A DNA stretch of 64,000 nucleotides from Buxus sempervirens (GCA_947561395.2 OX387182.1:52723283-52787282), one strand, 5' to 3'. Counted from the stretch's first letter, positions 1 through 12,090 are shown. The notes: generated by a model not told the origin, from the letters alone. Translations and numbers: made by a program.

Positions 1-67
1 TAGGGAGTACTCAATATTCATTATACGTACATGGACATAAATTTTACTTGATTGTGTGTTTTAGCAG

Positions 68-2292
68 GATAAATTGAGGGCAGCGATAAAGAAGCTAACG
101 AAGGTAGTTGTTGCCCTTCAGCGTGAGGTAGCCGAATCCCCGAAATTGAAGGCTTTGGAGAACGAGGTAATGGAATTCGGTTTTTGTCATTATTCATCAT
201 AAGTTCCAGATCTTATAGAAATGCAAATGTTTGTGGCTTGATTTGTTTAGGTGAAGAAATTGAAGTTGATGATAAGCAATCTTGAAGTAGGGCAAGCTGA
301 ATTAAGAGAGATGGTTCTGGAGCTTGTTGGATATGCTCGTGACTACCGAAGCTACTCTGGCCCTGAATGTCCACGGGAACCATTTGAGGTTCCAGTGAAT
401 GTTGCTTCTGCACCGGAGGGCCCTTGCCCAGTGTCGCCGATGGAAGATATTGAACTTAGGGCGGAATGTATCCCGGATCTAACACCGGGAGAATATGAAG
501 GGTCAATCGTTCCATTTCAAGCCGTTGAAGCTCTGAGATTGAAACGAATGAAGGTGCCCGACAAGGCAAAAAGGAGTCTTTTTACAACCATCATCGGGGA
601 GAAAAAGAAGAGGGTCAGAAAGAGTAAGCAATCGCTCGATGCCAAAAGGCCAATGCAAACGGTAAGTGGTATATAATTGGATGTCTAATTGCATGTCAAC
701 CATTCATGTAAAACTTTAATATAGTAGATCGAAGAGCAAAATTGTTGATGTAAAGATCGTGTGACCTACATGAAATATATTTCAGGTGCCATCTGGCGAT
801 GATCAACTTGCGGAGGCTAGGTTGTTGCTGGATCTGAACATTACAGATGCGGCCATACAGCCATTGGTATGTTTGTTCTCAATTTTTTTAAAGGAATTGT
901 TTTTTGTTTTTCTGTTAGAATTAGGTTGACAGCCATATATTCATTTTTTGGAATGTTTAATAAACTTGTAGGGAAGCGAACCAGCGGAGGCATGTTCAAG
1001 TAGGACTCCCTTGGATGTTGGATGCGCGGTTTGTGACTATGCATTCCGTGAGGACCTCGATCCAGAGTACGTACTTTCGCATATTTATGTTTGATGCGTT
1101 GTTTCTTTGTAAATTGTTGCGTATGGTTTGACTGTTTCTTTTGTGGGATATATATGTAGTGAGGTTTTGGTGAGATTCTTCAATATCTTCATTGCCTGCA
1201 GTGAGATCGAGTGTTTGAAGCCTGAGAAATGGGTTACCAACTGGGTAGCAGTCTAACAACCTAAGTATCTTGTCAGATCGCATAAATATTTGGATTCTTA
1301 GATTTTATTTTTTTCTATGTAGATCTTGGATTACTACATGTGGATGCTGAATTTCTAGGAACAGCAGGTTGGAGGCCCATGTTACTTCTTCATGTCAGAT
1401 ATTGGGGTAATTACTACGACATTCTTCAAAATCATTTGACAATGTCTGTAATACTTCTGTTGAACTTATATTATAACTTTTCAGACTTTTTGCGCGGTAG
1501 AAGAAAACCGAGACCTTACCAGACTTAATGATCAATTTGATTCATCGTACCTACTGAATATAGTGAACTACAAAATGGTAAGATTAACTCACCATTGTTG
1601 CTGGGATCTTTTAATAGGGTAGGGCTAATAAATATGTTTGTATGCAGTTGTTTTTCCCCATATTGGAGCAAGAACATTGGTACATGTGTGTTGTTGACAT
1701 GAAGGAGAGGAAATTATTTTTTTGAACTTGATGAAGGTGTGGAGAACCCACGAAGTTCTCACAGGAGTGGTAAGTGATCAGCGTAATAATTTCTTGTGTC
1801 ACTAATGTTGTTATTAAGTATCAATTTTTATATTTCAGCTAAAAGCAGTAGATATTATATGCACATGGCAATGGGAAAAGGAATTTTTAGTAAGCAAATT
1901 TCCAAGAACGAAAGCAGAGACTCTTAAGCTTCCTCGGCAAGGCAACCCGTATGTTTTCCACCTATACTTTCTTTTCTATCCTTACTACAATATGATATTA
2001 ATAGCATTAATTTGTAATCATAGCTTTTGTAGCCATTATTGTGGAATCTTCGCCATGAAGTTCGCCGCTTATTGGAGAGGAGAACTTTCTCCTTGATTCA
2101 CGCAGGTACGCTACAACTCATAACCTATTCAGTTGTGTTTTCAAAAGCTCCAAATGATCACATTATTAATATAGTTTTGTTATTTTTGAATAGAAGGATA
2201 TTCTGGGCTTCAGAAGAAGCATTGTGAGTGAGATGATCCTCCACGAAGAAAACACGGTGAAGGATGATATTGTGAAGAAGAGTTCTACCTAG
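68..2292 (+). pseudogene. Ulp1-like C48 cysteine protease gene, 3' part, multi-exon, disrupted
   Basis: Exons read from splice borders and reading frame: 68-166, 251-661, 786-866, 972-1066, 1160-1244, about 1323-1390 (frame unclear), 1485-1577, 1648-1769, 1839-1948, 2033-2105 and 2194-2292; the 5' end is outside the window. The C-terminal exons show the C48 SUMO-protease layout: QEHWYMCVVDMKE with the catalytic His (codon 1675-1677), an Asp in FELDE, the Gln of LPRQGNP, and the catalytic Cys in HYCGIFAMKFAAYW (codon 2040-2042). At least three breaks are visible: an in-frame TAG at 1356-1358 right after DYYMWMLNF, a T7 run at 1717-1723 where six T would keep frame, and a TGA at 2094-2096. An AATAAA lies near 2524. 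Ulp1-like genes are known passengers of plant Mutator-like elements (KI-MULEs), which fits the repeat array that follows. The family call is firm; gene death is likely but could partly be sequencing error in the T run. Confidence 0.8.
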
Positions 2293-2619
2293 GGGAGAGT
2301 TCGATGTATTAATATTTTTATATTATATATGCGTCAAACTAAAATTTTAATTTTTGGGGAATCTGTATGTATTTATTTGAGAACAAGGATGTTCCTGTAA
2401 TGAATGCTGTAGCTGAATCAAGCATTCACTTGGATTTTACTTCTATGGCATGTTTAGTTTTTTATGATGTTTCACGATTAGATTTTTGTAAAGTATTGTG
2501 TACATAGGACATTGTATCCATTGAATAAAAGCTTGGTTATTTTGATTGCTTAAGTTCTACCACAGATTCGTCAAACTCATTGTTCGTAAATTACGCTAAA
2601 TTTTAAAACAAGTTACTAT

Positions 2620-2965
2620 ACATTAGGTACTCCCCCCAAAACAAAACGAAGGTACGGTTCGTGTGAAGGCTAAGGTAACCCACTAATCAGCACAATGTAC
2701 CACCCCCACCCCATATAAGCTTAGGTGTCACCTAGTAAGAGTTGAGTACACCCCGAAATAAGCCCAAGGCCCCCACGAAATAAGCCTAATTTACATAAGC
2801 AAATAAGCCAAAGTACCCCCCCCCCCCCCCCAATAAAAACATTGAGGTATCGAAAAGTATGATGTGAAATAATGGAAGGGTACTCCTAAGTAATACCCAG
2901 GTACCCCCAAAATTAATATTAAGGTAACCCATAACTAAGCCGAAGGTACCCCCAAGTAGGATTGA
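2620..2965 (-). repeat. Degenerate array of about 21-bp GGTACC-centred repeats
   Basis: Read on the minus strand, this stretch is a run of diverged units of the form GGGGTACCTAAGGCTTA, for example at 2880-2960 where units with tacccccaa recur every 20-30 bp. The same unit forms the arrays at 11225-11495, 35130-35645 and 39140-39690, all on the plus strand. The array lies directly 3' of the Ulp1 gene and is followed by a spacer containing GCGCGGATGTTA (about 2980), a motif also present as GCGTGGATGTTA near 35260. I infer subterminal transposase-binding repeats of a large DNA transposon. Confidence 0.7.
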
Positions 2966-3838
2966 TAATGAACGAAACGCGCGGATGTTAATCATTAACG
3001 CGTGCACGTTGCAGCTCTAAAGTGCACAATACGCGCGAGCGTTATGTGCGCGCCTGACTTCGGAGTGTCGCACTGGGTAAAAATGGGAAATTGGAGTCGC
3101 CACCGCCTGATGGGTTGCAAGCGGACACCTGGGTGCCTAGATTTTCTATCAGATTGGTCTGCAGCTTAGAGATTCTAAGTAAGTTCTCGGTTACGGTCCG
3201 GGGAAGTCCGTAGACACCCCGGTCCGCCTCGTCGAACGACGGGTCCCATAGGTTTCCCTAGTTTTGAGTCAACTTTGGTCTCTCACTCACCCGATTCCTA
3301 TTCCAGCAGGCAATTTGATTAAGTCTGGCGGGACCGCCAACGTGGTGTGGGTCCCTTTACTTGGTTTTATCTTCTTTAGTTAGAATGATCTGGGTCTGGT
3401 GGGGTGGGCCCCGTTGGAAGGCCCACGGTATCCCTTGGTGGGCCAAGTGTGGCCCACATGTTCCTTGGTGGGCCAAGTGTGGCCCTTTGGACTTTGGTTC
3501 AATTTGACTTGATTTTTATTTTGAAGTTCAAGTTGGGTTATTAAGTTATTTCCATGCAAGGTGGGCCGGATTGCTTTGTGGGCCCGTGAGTGGGCCACAC
3601 ATGGTAGCCAAGTGATTTATTGGTTTCATCTTGCTGAAGTTTCCAAAATGGGCCAAGCCTGGGCTTGGGGCCCTTTACCTGGGCTTGGGCTTGAAAGCCT
3701 AAGACTTCCTTGGTTAGGGTTTTAAAACCTTATCCTGGCTGGTTCAATGGGCTTGGTGGGCCTGACAGGCCCTGCCCATGGTCTCGGCCAAACCACAACC
3801 TAATTTAAGCATGCATGCCCCACCTAGGGCTTGGGTGG

Positions 3839-6234
3839 TGTAGACACCTGATTTTTGCATCCCTAAAATAAAGAAAAATGAAAAATCAAACTAAAAGTCA
3901 AACCCTGAGGGGGTAAAAAAATTGACTTTTTGATTCAAGTAAATTTGGCCATCAAACTTCATCTCATTGAAAAGAGCATTTCGACACGGTTCCAACGCAA
4001 CTGAATTTGCTGGAATCGGAGTCCAGATGAAAAAGATATGAGCTGGTCAAACTTTTGGGGAGCAAAAAATTGACTTTTTGCTCGGCCCTAATTTAGCTGC
4101 CAAACTTGATCCCATTGGATAGGTGGTTCCGAGCCGGTTCCAACGACACTAAGTTTGCTGAAATCGGACACCGGACGAAAAAGTTATGAGCAGATGAAGT
4201 TTCAGAAAAACTGCCCATGTGGCAAAAAGGCAGCAAAAATGGAATAAACCAACAAAATAAATAAGATAAATGTGTTTATTAATATTTTAATAAAGAGAAT
4301 CTCGCTTTTTAATAAAATAATCAGAAAAATTGAATAAAAATCTTGTAAAAAACCAAATTGAATAAAGGTTTGAAATCCAAACATTTTAAAAACGTGCTGG
4401 ATCGTATTTCAATTACGGGCAGGGCATGCCCGTATTTGAAATACGGGCAAGCTTCTGGAAGAAGACACGCATCGCTGTACGGCGGGACACGCGTCCCGTA
4501 TGGCCGATTCGCGAGATTTACAAATGTGCGTTTTTCGCCCGTATTTGAATTACGGGCAAGGCACGCCCGTACTTGAAGTATGGGCAAGGCACGCCCGTAC
4601 TTCAAATACGGGCATGCCCCTTTTTGCCTATAAATAGAGAGGCCTCCCCCCCCATTTCAACAAGCCATCAAGCCTCCACCCTCTCCCTTTCCTGCTAACC
4701 ACGGCCAACCCCTGTCCAAGTGCTGCCACCCCAATCCCAAACACCAAAATACCCAAAATACCCCTGAAATGCTGCCAAGCCTTCTCATTTCACCCTGCAA
4801 GTATAAATAACCCATTGAACCCCTGCCAAAACCTCATTTGAAAGTTCACTAGGACGCGGAAGCGCTGCCAAATTATCTGGAGAACCACAACAAATCAAGA
4901 AGGTATTTGTACGGTAAAAAGCTCTTTTAGTATTTCATTACAAATCTTTCTTTCATTTCTTAGTTTCTTTATATTATACTAATCTGTTCATTGAAGTTTT
5001 GCATGGTTAAGGGATGTCTCATGCATCCCTACGAGGAAAAGAAGGAGAATAAGTCCATAAAAAGCAAGAGATGTGCTAACAAAATGATTAAATTCCCTAA
5101 AAATGATATGTAATTTTGAAAGGAATTTACCCTCTTTAAACAATCCAATGTATCCCTACCCAATTCCCCTACTACTTCCCTGCTAAGTGTCACATGGTGT
5201 GCTGGAAAATGATGGAAGCAAGAGAAGAAGAATGAGGACTTTGAACCCATTATCAAACACATTAAAAGAAGGGTGTTTGGAGCAAGTGAAGCAAATGTAT
5301 GGCTACAGCAGAAGATGAAAACCTCAAAGGACGTTGCCAGAACACCTGAGAAAGCCGCCGGACAAACCCCGATCGGAATCGGCAGCAAAAGCCCAAAATA
5401 GGCTGCGCCCGTAAACTCAGAGCGGTCCGGTCAGGACCGTGTTTGCTTCACGGGCAAGCCTAACCGGATTTCGTTCACGGGCAAGGGTGGACCGTATAGC
5501 AAATACAGGCAAATGTAAAAGTAACCTAAAAAAACATAATTTTCCGGCTCGGTTGAACCTGAACCGGCCTGAACCAGTCCCTTAAGCAATTTGGGCTATT
5601 TTAAGCCCATCTTTGGACCGTGGGCCCAAATGGGCCCACCAAGATCACCTTGGGCCTGCTTGAATGGCCCACTTTTGACTAGCCTATACTAGGCTTGTTT
5701 TCAATAAACAGGCCCAGGCCCCTTGACCCTTGGCTAATGGGCCAAATCCAAGCCCACTAAGCTCATTACATGTGTAAATAGTTTAAATAAACAACCAAAT
5801 GGGTTACCCAATAACCCAACTGGGCCCCAGGCCCAATCATGGCAACCCACGGGTCTTCCAACGGGACCCAGATCCGACCCACTTCACTAAATAAGAAGAT
5901 AAAATTAAAGTAAAAGGGACCCACACCTTCAGAGGGCCCCACCAGACCAAATAAAGCAGCATGCTGGTCTAGGAAGGGTGAGATTGACTCAAAAACCAAG
6001 GAGACCCGAGGGACCCGTCAAACCGACGGGGCGGGCCGGGGGTGTCTTAGGGCTTCCCTGGACGTAACCGAGGACTTACCTAGAACTCTGAAAAGCCGCA
6101 GATCAGACTTAGACCCGGATAGGGCAAACACCGTGTATGCCTGCACCTCTCAGGCAGTGGCGACTCCGAATGTCCCGAGGCACGCACTGAAGGTGCGCCC
6201 GGTGTGCGATCTAGGCCAGGTTTAGGTGCGCACA
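3839..6234 (+). mobile_element. Solo LTR, B-type, inserted in Y
   Basis: Starts TGTAGACACC, ends GTGCGCACA, and is flanked by a perfect 5-bp direct repeat GGTGG (3834-3838 and 6235-6239). Length is 2396 bp with no internal retrotransposon genes, the mark of LTR-LTR recombination. Two 148-bp U3 units can be aligned (ttgacttttt at 3922 and 4070). A palindromic GCCCGTAT cluster lies at 4395-4613, TATAAATAG at 4629-4637, and a splice-donor-like AAG-GTATTTG at about 4912. The downstream part is rich in GGCCCA/TGGGCC motifs (5580-6010). Confidence 0.88.
4395..4637 (+). promoter_or_regulatory. Palindromic GCCCGTAT cluster plus TATA box of the B-type solo LTR
   Basis: At least six copies of ATACGGGCA or its complement TGCCCGTAT occur here, several paired as inverted repeats (ATACGGGCAAGGCACGCCCGTA type). 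The cluster stops about 15 bp before TATAAATAG (4629-4637). Position relative to the TATA box matches the other LTRs in the window although the palindrome sequence is different. Further single copies of the GGGC motif lie downstream around 5400-5515. Confidence 0.7.
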
Positions 6235-6642
6235 GGTGGGCCTCAAGCGGTCCGGTCCACTCAAATCTTTTAATTATCTTAGTTAAGCAAAATTGAATGG
6301 TTCGGGTTGGGTGGGCCCCGTTGGAAGGCCCACCGGAAATCAAGTCAGACTGGGTGGTCTGGGTCCCATGTTGGGTTTCCGGGTGACCCGGAAACCCTGT
6401 TGGCACACTTGGTTCAATTTGAGAATGTTACCCACAGTCAGCAAAGATTACAGAATATGCAGAAATCATGAAATACACCAAATATACGAAAATCACATAC
6501 ACTGGGTCCTAGGGGTATTTTCGGAATTTAAAAAATATGAGCAATTTGGCCTAAAAAGGGTATGCGCCGACCTCCAGGAGCTAGGCGCGAGGTCAGCGTG
6601 AAGTGGGCGGACCGGAAAGAGCGGAAAAAGCACCCGCGGGCA

Positions 6643-6895
6643 AGGTGGGCGCGAGGTGAGCGCACCCAAAAAGGAAGTGGGCGTGAGCTGAGCGCACCCA
6701 AAATGAAGTGGGGGCGAGCTGAGCGCGAGTTGAGCGCACCCAAAAATGAAGTGGGCGCGAGCTGAGCGCACCCAAAATGAAGTGGGCGCGAGCTGAGTGA
6801 GAGCTCAGCGCACCCAAAAATGAAGTGGGCACGAGCTGAGCGCGAGCTCAGCGCACCCAAAAATGAAGTGGGCGCGAGCTGAGCGCGAGCTCAGC
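6643..6895. repeat. Tandem repeat of 31/43-bp units in LTR Y
   Basis: Seven units begin GTGGGCGCGAGCTGAG and end GCGCACCCAAAAATGAA. Short units are about 31 bp; long ones carry an extra 12 bp (GAGCTCAGCGC type) giving about 43 bp. The GCTGAGCGC core is the same as the arm of the Y promoter hairpin at 7629-7660. Open frames across it are products of the repeat, not genes. On the minus strand it lies downstream of the Y TATA box. Confidence 0.85.
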
Positions 6896-7607
6896 GCATA
6901 TACCCTAATTCTCTGTTTTTTTTCCAAACTCCATTTTCAACTGGTTTTTAAGCTCTGCAACTACTTTCTGGGGATCCTTAGACTCCCAGAAGACACCTGA
7001 ACCCACTTCAAAATTAATCTAACCTAACTTCTCCTCACGACTCAAATCTCAAACCTACAAATCCGAAAACAAAACACTGACAGAACATGAATGAACAGAA
7101 CATGAATAATGAAGAAGGGAACAGGGGGCTTTATTGGGATACAAGAGATGGAGAAATCATGGGGGAACATGCTCCCCCTCGAATCAAACAAGTAATATCA
7201 GTGAAGAACAAAATGCTAGAAACAAAACATCACAGTGAACTTATTTATATTGGACAAGAGGTCGTCGGGAACATTACCTGGGTTTCAATCTTTTGCAGGG
7301 TGTGCGTGAGGCTTCCTGGGAGTGCACAAACAGTTGCTGGAGCCCCCTCCTTCGAGCATCAAGAGTATTTCGCCTTCGAGCATCAAGAGGTGAGGATGGG
7401 AAGAAGGATCCGAGGAAGGTGGAGAAGAAGTGTGTTTGTTTTTTTTTTTGGGAAGATGGTGGTCAAGACCACCTTCGAATGCCCAGCCCAAAGATTGTCA
7501 ACCAAGAAAAATGCCGAAACCCAGAACATGCGCCAACTCAAAAACCCCAACCAAAATCCGAACCCTCAAAAAGATGCCGAACCCCTTGCAATGAAGGCTG
7601 CCGCGGC

Positions 7608-7660
7608 TTTTATAGAAGAGAAAAAAAGGGTATCCGCTCAGCTTGCGCTGAGCGGATACC
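7608..7660 (-). promoter_or_regulatory. Perfect hairpin and TATA box of LTR Y
   Basis: GGTATCCGCTCAGC (7629-7642) and GCTGAGCGGATACC (7647-7660) are perfect 14-bp inverted arms with a TTGC loop. On the minus strand TATAAAAG (about 7608-7616) follows about 15 bp later, and a splice-donor-like CAG-GTAATG sits near 7278. The TATA call rests on sequence and on the matching layout of the other LTRs. Confidence 0.7.
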
Positions 7661-8055
7661 GCTTGCCACGTTCGCGCGAGCGACCAAATGATTAAAAAAA
7701 TTTAATGCGGCCGCTCATTTGTTTAAAAAATCCGAAAATTAAGATATAGTCCCTGGGATATTTTGGTTTAATATTATTTTATTCAGATATTTTCAAATAT
7801 TTTCAGATTGGTCCATGGGATATTTTGAATGTTTGGATATTTAAGGATTTGATCCCTGAGATATTTTTCTGCGTAACTCGCCACGTGTGCAGCTTTTTAC
7901 CACGTGCGCAGTTTGCCGGTTTTGCTGTTCGGGAATTTTGTCAGCTCATATTTTCTTCATCCGGGCTCCGATCTGGGCAAACTCAGTTGCGTTAGAATCG
8001 TATCGGAGCCCTCTATCCAATGGAATGGGGGTAAGCACCCGGATCGGGGTTTATC

Positions 8056-8655
8056 AGAAAGTCAACTTTCGGCTCCCCTTCAAGTTTGACCGCCCGCAGA
8101 ACCTTCATCCGGACTCCGATTCCTGCAAACTCAGTTGCGTTGGAACCGTGTCGAGATTCTCTATCCAATGGTATAGGGGTAAGCATCTGGATCGGATTTT
8201 AGCAGAAAGTCAACTTTTGGCTCCACTCAAGTTTGACCGCCCGCAGAACCGTCATTCGGACTCCGATTCCTGCAAATTCAGTTGCGTTGGAACCGTGTTG
8301 GGATTCTCTATCCAATGACCTAGGGGTAGGCACCTGGATCGGATTTTAGCAGAAAGTCAACTTTTGGCTCTGCTCAAGTTTGACCGTCCACAGAACCTTC
8401 ATCCGGACTCCGATTCCTGCAAACTCAGTTGCGTTGGAACCGTGTCGAGATTCTCTATCCAATGACCTAGGGGTAGGCATCTGGATCGGCTTTTAGCAGA
8501 AAGTCAACTTTTGGCTCCCCTCAAGTTTGACCGCCCGCAGAACCCTCATCCGGACTCCGATTCCTGCAAACTCAGTCGCGTTGGAACCGTGTCGAGATTC
8601 TCTATCCAATAGCATAAAGCGAGGTGGCCAATTTTCACTTGATCAAAAAGTCAAC
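8056..8655. repeat. 147-bp tandem repeats in the U3 of LTR Y
   Basis: The landmark gtcaactt recurs at 8061, 8209, 8356, 8503 and 8650, a period of 147-148 bp. Each unit holds CCGGACTCCGATTCCTGCAA and TCTCTATCCAATG. Two-unit versions with the same period are found in X (12965 and 13113), X2 (47291 and 47439) and the solo LTR at 3839 (3922 and 4070). Confidence 0.85.
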
Positions 8656-8664
8656 TTTTCACCC

Positions 8665-11155
8665 TGTAGACACCCCAAATTGCACAGTCAAAATGATTAA
8701 TAATCATAAAAAATCATTATTTCCTTGGAAGCCGGCACAAAATTTGAGAAGATGAGTTTTTTCCTTGTATCCGGCAACTCAGGTCGGATACAAGTGTCCT
8801 TCTTTGTATTCGATGGAACATGCCGGATACAAGCAGACCTCAGTGTATCCGGCATCATAGGCCGGATACATTAAGGCACTTGTGTATCCGACTTGATATG
8901 TCGGATACATTAGTTTTGCTCAAAATTAGGGTTTTCCGAGAGCTTTCACCTTTTACCAGCATATCCCTCATTAAATGAGTGGAAATCTTGGAAATAGCCT
9001 TAGGGTTAAGGTTGGCGGGACATAGACCTTATGTTGTGTCTACCATTCCACCAACCCTAACCCTAGCCTTTGCCTATAAATAGGAGGCTCCTCCTTAAGC
9101 AAATGGCCATTAACTCTCTTGCCAACAATTCTTGCCAAGAAGAGCTCCGAGAGAAGAGGGAAACCGTTGCGGAAGTGCTTCCCGAATCCAGGTAAGCCTC
9201 AAACCTCTTTTTAATTTTTGTTTTTACATTTCTAGATCTAGATCTCTTCTTCTACCTTTCTGTAGAATAAGGCCTTGATGTGTGTATGAAAACCCTTCCC
9301 CGGCTCAAAGTATCTCAAGACTCCCCCTAGCCGTAAAACGTGAAGGCGGGATCTAGGAGAAACAAGACTGGGGATTGATCTTAGTGCTAGAACCTCTTTT
9401 GCTATAAGCCTTTTGAATCTTTGAAGACCGTTCCATATTCAAAGTACCTCAAGATTATCTTGAAGAACCGTGTTTAACGGGGAGAGAGAACTAAGCGAAA
9501 CGATAATGGAACGGAACCCTAGGGTGTTCTAGATCCTTTTTTATTGATCTAAATGCTTGCTATAAGCTTTGTGATTCTATGGAAACCCTTTCATATTCAA
9601 AGTACCCCAAGATTATCTTGAAGAACCGTGTTTAACGGGGATAGAGAACTAAGGGAAACGATAATGGAACGGAACCCTAGGTTGTTTTAGAACCCTATTT
9701 TGATTGATATGAATGCATGCTATCTTTGCTATGTTGTTGGAATGATTTTTACACCTACACATACATGGCACGTGATTTTGGCGGGAAAGGCTCATATTTC
9801 GGATTTATTGCATTTATTGTGATAAATCTGAAATAAATAGCCCCAAGCAATTCTGGAATGTTTTCAAATGATTTTCAAAGGATTTTGATTAATCTTGCAC
9901 GGATCACACACACTTTATCACTATTTGGAGTTGGTTTTCTTCAAAAATGGCTTAACTTGACAGCAACTGTACCCCAACTTCGGACACTCATAACTTCATG
10001 GTTCGGATGAATTTTGGACTGATTCGAGAACCATGGGAAAGGTGAGGCTATCTAGTTTATGCCCACCAAATTTCATTAATTTCTATCAAGCAGATTTTTG
10101 ACACCTCTTTGTCGAAGTTGATAGGTCAGTTCAGGTCTGAATACGGAACCTGTCACTTCGACTAAGCAGCATGTGTTCGTCTTAAATCTGATTCGCGTGA
10201 TTTTTTTTTCTGGGCACTCCTCTATGAGTCTATTTTCAAATCCAATTGGTTTCAAAATTTTTTGACTCCATTTGTGCTTTTGGTTATAGATTTACTCAGA
10301 ACTGCTCATCAGCATTTTTCTGGGTAAATTTGTGATCTTCGGGGCCTGTTCGGGGGACCACCCAGGGCACATCCGAATGAATTTTTATATGAGGCTAGTT
10401 TCATCTGAAAGATGGCCATACAGACTTCTCTCACACCAAATTTCATGAATTTATATGGAGCCGATGTTTCTAAATGATTTTCCAAAGTTGCCCACTTGCC
10501 ACTTTTAATAATCTCCAGCAGCAATTTCAAAGGAGGCATAACTCCTAGGATTTCAACCGGATTTACTTGAAATTTTACATGAGTCTCTTATTTATCATAA
10601 TCTTTCAAATGGATTTGGTTTGATTCAATTTAAAATTGGATTTGAATGATTTCAAGACAAATGGCATTATCTTTTATCGAATTTCCCGGATTTGTCTCAA
10701 CTTGGCTTTGTGCAATCTTTGCTTTGATTTTCATTTATTGTTGATATTCTAGAAGTGATATTGACATAAAAGAGGATCTGGAATCCATTTGGATTTCTCA
10801 TGTGAAGATATCACACATTTGTTTAATTCTTTTTCAATGTTTCAATGATTTTAGCAAGCTTTCTTACTTTTTTGCATGAACAAACACTTGGCAACCACCT
10901 TGTGTGGATGAATGAGGGTGCCTAACACCTTCCCCCGTTCATAATCTAATCCCCTTACCCATCTCTGGATTTGATTTTCAAGTAGAGTTATTTTTACTCT
11001 AGAATTTGCCTTTTAGCTTTTTTGATTACTTTTGAATCGTTTGGTGTCCATTCACACCTCAAAATTCTGAATGGTGGCGACTCTCCCACTTTTTACGTTG
11101 AGCCCGTGTGTTGATGGAGGGTGAATCATCCCGGTGATTTTTCCCATGTCTCACA
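8665..11155 (+). mobile_element. Solo LTR, A-type (copy 1 family), inserted in Y
   Basis: Starts TGTAGACACCCC, ends ATGTCTCACA, flanked by a perfect 5-bp repeat CACCC (8660-8664 and 11156-11160). Length 2491 bp. It is the same LTR family as copies 1 and 2 but in the opposite orientation. A palindrome cluster (8766-8912) precedes TATAAATAG (9075-9083); a splice donor CCAG-GTAAGC is at 9191-9192. A tandem duplication of about 158 bp (gattatcttgaagaaccgtg at 9453 and 9611) is not present in copies 1 and 2. The remaining sequence to 11155 carries no gene. Confidence 0.9.
8766..9083 (+). promoter_or_regulatory. GTATCCGGC palindrome cluster and TATA box of the A-type solo LTR
   Basis: Four inverted-repeat modules occur in 8766-8912, each of the type GTATCCGGC..GCCGGATAC with a short loop (for example 8850-8871). 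One left arm is degenerate (GTATTCGATG). TATAAATAG lies at 9075-9083 inside CCTATAAATAGG. The layout matches the other A-type LTRs. Confidence 0.72.
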
Positions 11156-11224
11156 CACCCCTTAGGGTTTGACTTTCTGTCAAGGGTTTGTATTTCTGGT
11201 TTTTCTGGGAGCGCAAAAATGAGG

Positions 11225-11495
11225 CATCATTTTTTATTTGGGGTACCCATACATTACTTGGCTTCATAATTGCGGCTACCATAAGGCATCATTGGGGGGC
11301 ACCTTTGGCTTATTTGCTGATGTACCTTAGACTTATTTGAGGGGTGCCCTGGTCGTATTTCTTGGGGTACCTCGGTACAACTGTGGGCTATTGGTGCTCT
11401 CTTCGTGGGGTTACGTTTTGGAAAACTTTGCACAGTACCTTGGGCTTAAGTGTGGGGTAGCTTGGCCTTATTTAGGGGGTACTCAGATTTATATA
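11225..11495 (+). repeat. Degenerate array of GGTACC-centred repeats
   Basis: Units of about 20-25 bp such as GGGGTACC, ggcatcattgggggg and accttagacttatttg recur on the plus strand. The array lies upstream of the transposon-protein gene and is the mirror orientation of the array at 2620-2965 across LTR Y. Confidence 0.65.
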
Positions 11496-11639
11496 TATTG
11501 AAGCTTCAAAAATACGTACACATATGTTACATGAGCCACGTTCATAACGTGACATGAATGTTATAAACTCTCACATCATTCAATCCCTTTCCAGTGATTT
11601 TTAGACACATTATTATATCATAATAATATAATATTATAA

Positions 11640-11910
11640 TACAGCAAGTCGCTGTTTCATCAGGGTTAGGTCCCATGAGTAATCGGAACATGGCGATTAA
11701 GCAAGCGATTAATCTACTGATTTTTACGACTAATCTTGCGGCCGTATGTATTATTTGTATTTGCGCAAGCGAGGGTTTATGTTTGGGTGTATAAATAGAG
11801 GGTTTCGCTCCACTTCGTAGTCACGATTAATCTAGGGTTTCCTACGCATGGCTCCCCTTATTCCACTGTTCTCCTGTTGCCTCTCGCCTCCAAATCACGA
11901 TTAATCAACG
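11640..11910 (+). promoter_or_regulatory. GATTAATC motif cluster and TATA box upstream of the transposon-protein gene
   Basis: The 8-bp palindrome GATTAATC occurs at 11707-11714, 11825-11832 and 11899-11906. TATAAATAG at 11790-11798 would serve the gene starting at 12091. The segment around CTGTTTCATC (about 11652-11705) aligns base by base over about 50 bp with 39110-39165, upstream of the FAR1 gene, which links the two genes to one element family. Confidence 0.6.
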
Positions 11911-12090
11911 GTATCTTATACGCACTTCCTGGTTCTTCCAGGGTTCTCCAAGTCTCTATACTCTCCAACTCAAGGCCAAATATACGGGGTTTACGGTTTG
12001 GCTCCACCAAGTTTCCATTGTCAGTTGTGTCAAACATTGTTTTTTTCTCTGTCATTTTTTAAAATCATGCCTTGAACAAAGAATTCTAGC

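Larger units (their letters stand above)
3045..11215 (-). mobile_element. LTR Y (B-type, minus strand), split by two solo LTRs
   Basis: Begins TGTGCGCGCC and continues with the same end sequence (GGGTAAAAATGGGAAATTGGAGTCGCCACC) that, inverted, closes LTR X at 34412. Y pieces are 3045-3838, 6240-8664 and 11161-11215. Reading on the minus strand, Y contains 147-bp tandem repeats (8056-8655), a perfect hairpin (7629-7660), TATAAAAG (7608-7616), a CAG-GTAATG splice donor near 7278, and a 31/43-bp repeat array (6643-6895). No coding domain of a retrotransposon is present, so it is read as a solo LTR. The right edge is uncertain; GGGAGCGCA at about 11215 is the best guess from alignment with X and X2. 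I found no target-site duplication (left flank CGTTA). Confidence 0.65.

Noticed and set aside
5029-5388. Minus-strand 119-codon frame
   Set aside because: Antisense within the B-type solo LTR, not kept in the related LTRs X and X2.
6493-6860. Overlapping open frames on both strands around 6500-6860
   Set aside because: GC-rich 31/43-bp tandem repeats open all frames; no protein family is recognisable.
7087-7695. Open frame of 202 codons on the plus strand
   Set aside because: It lies inside LTR Y and runs antisense across its promoter, hairpin and splice donor; composition is low complexity and no domain is visible.
8056-8655. Centromeric satellite, from the 147-bp period
   Set aside because: Only four units, located inside an LTR U3, and the same unit appears as a pair in three other LTRs.
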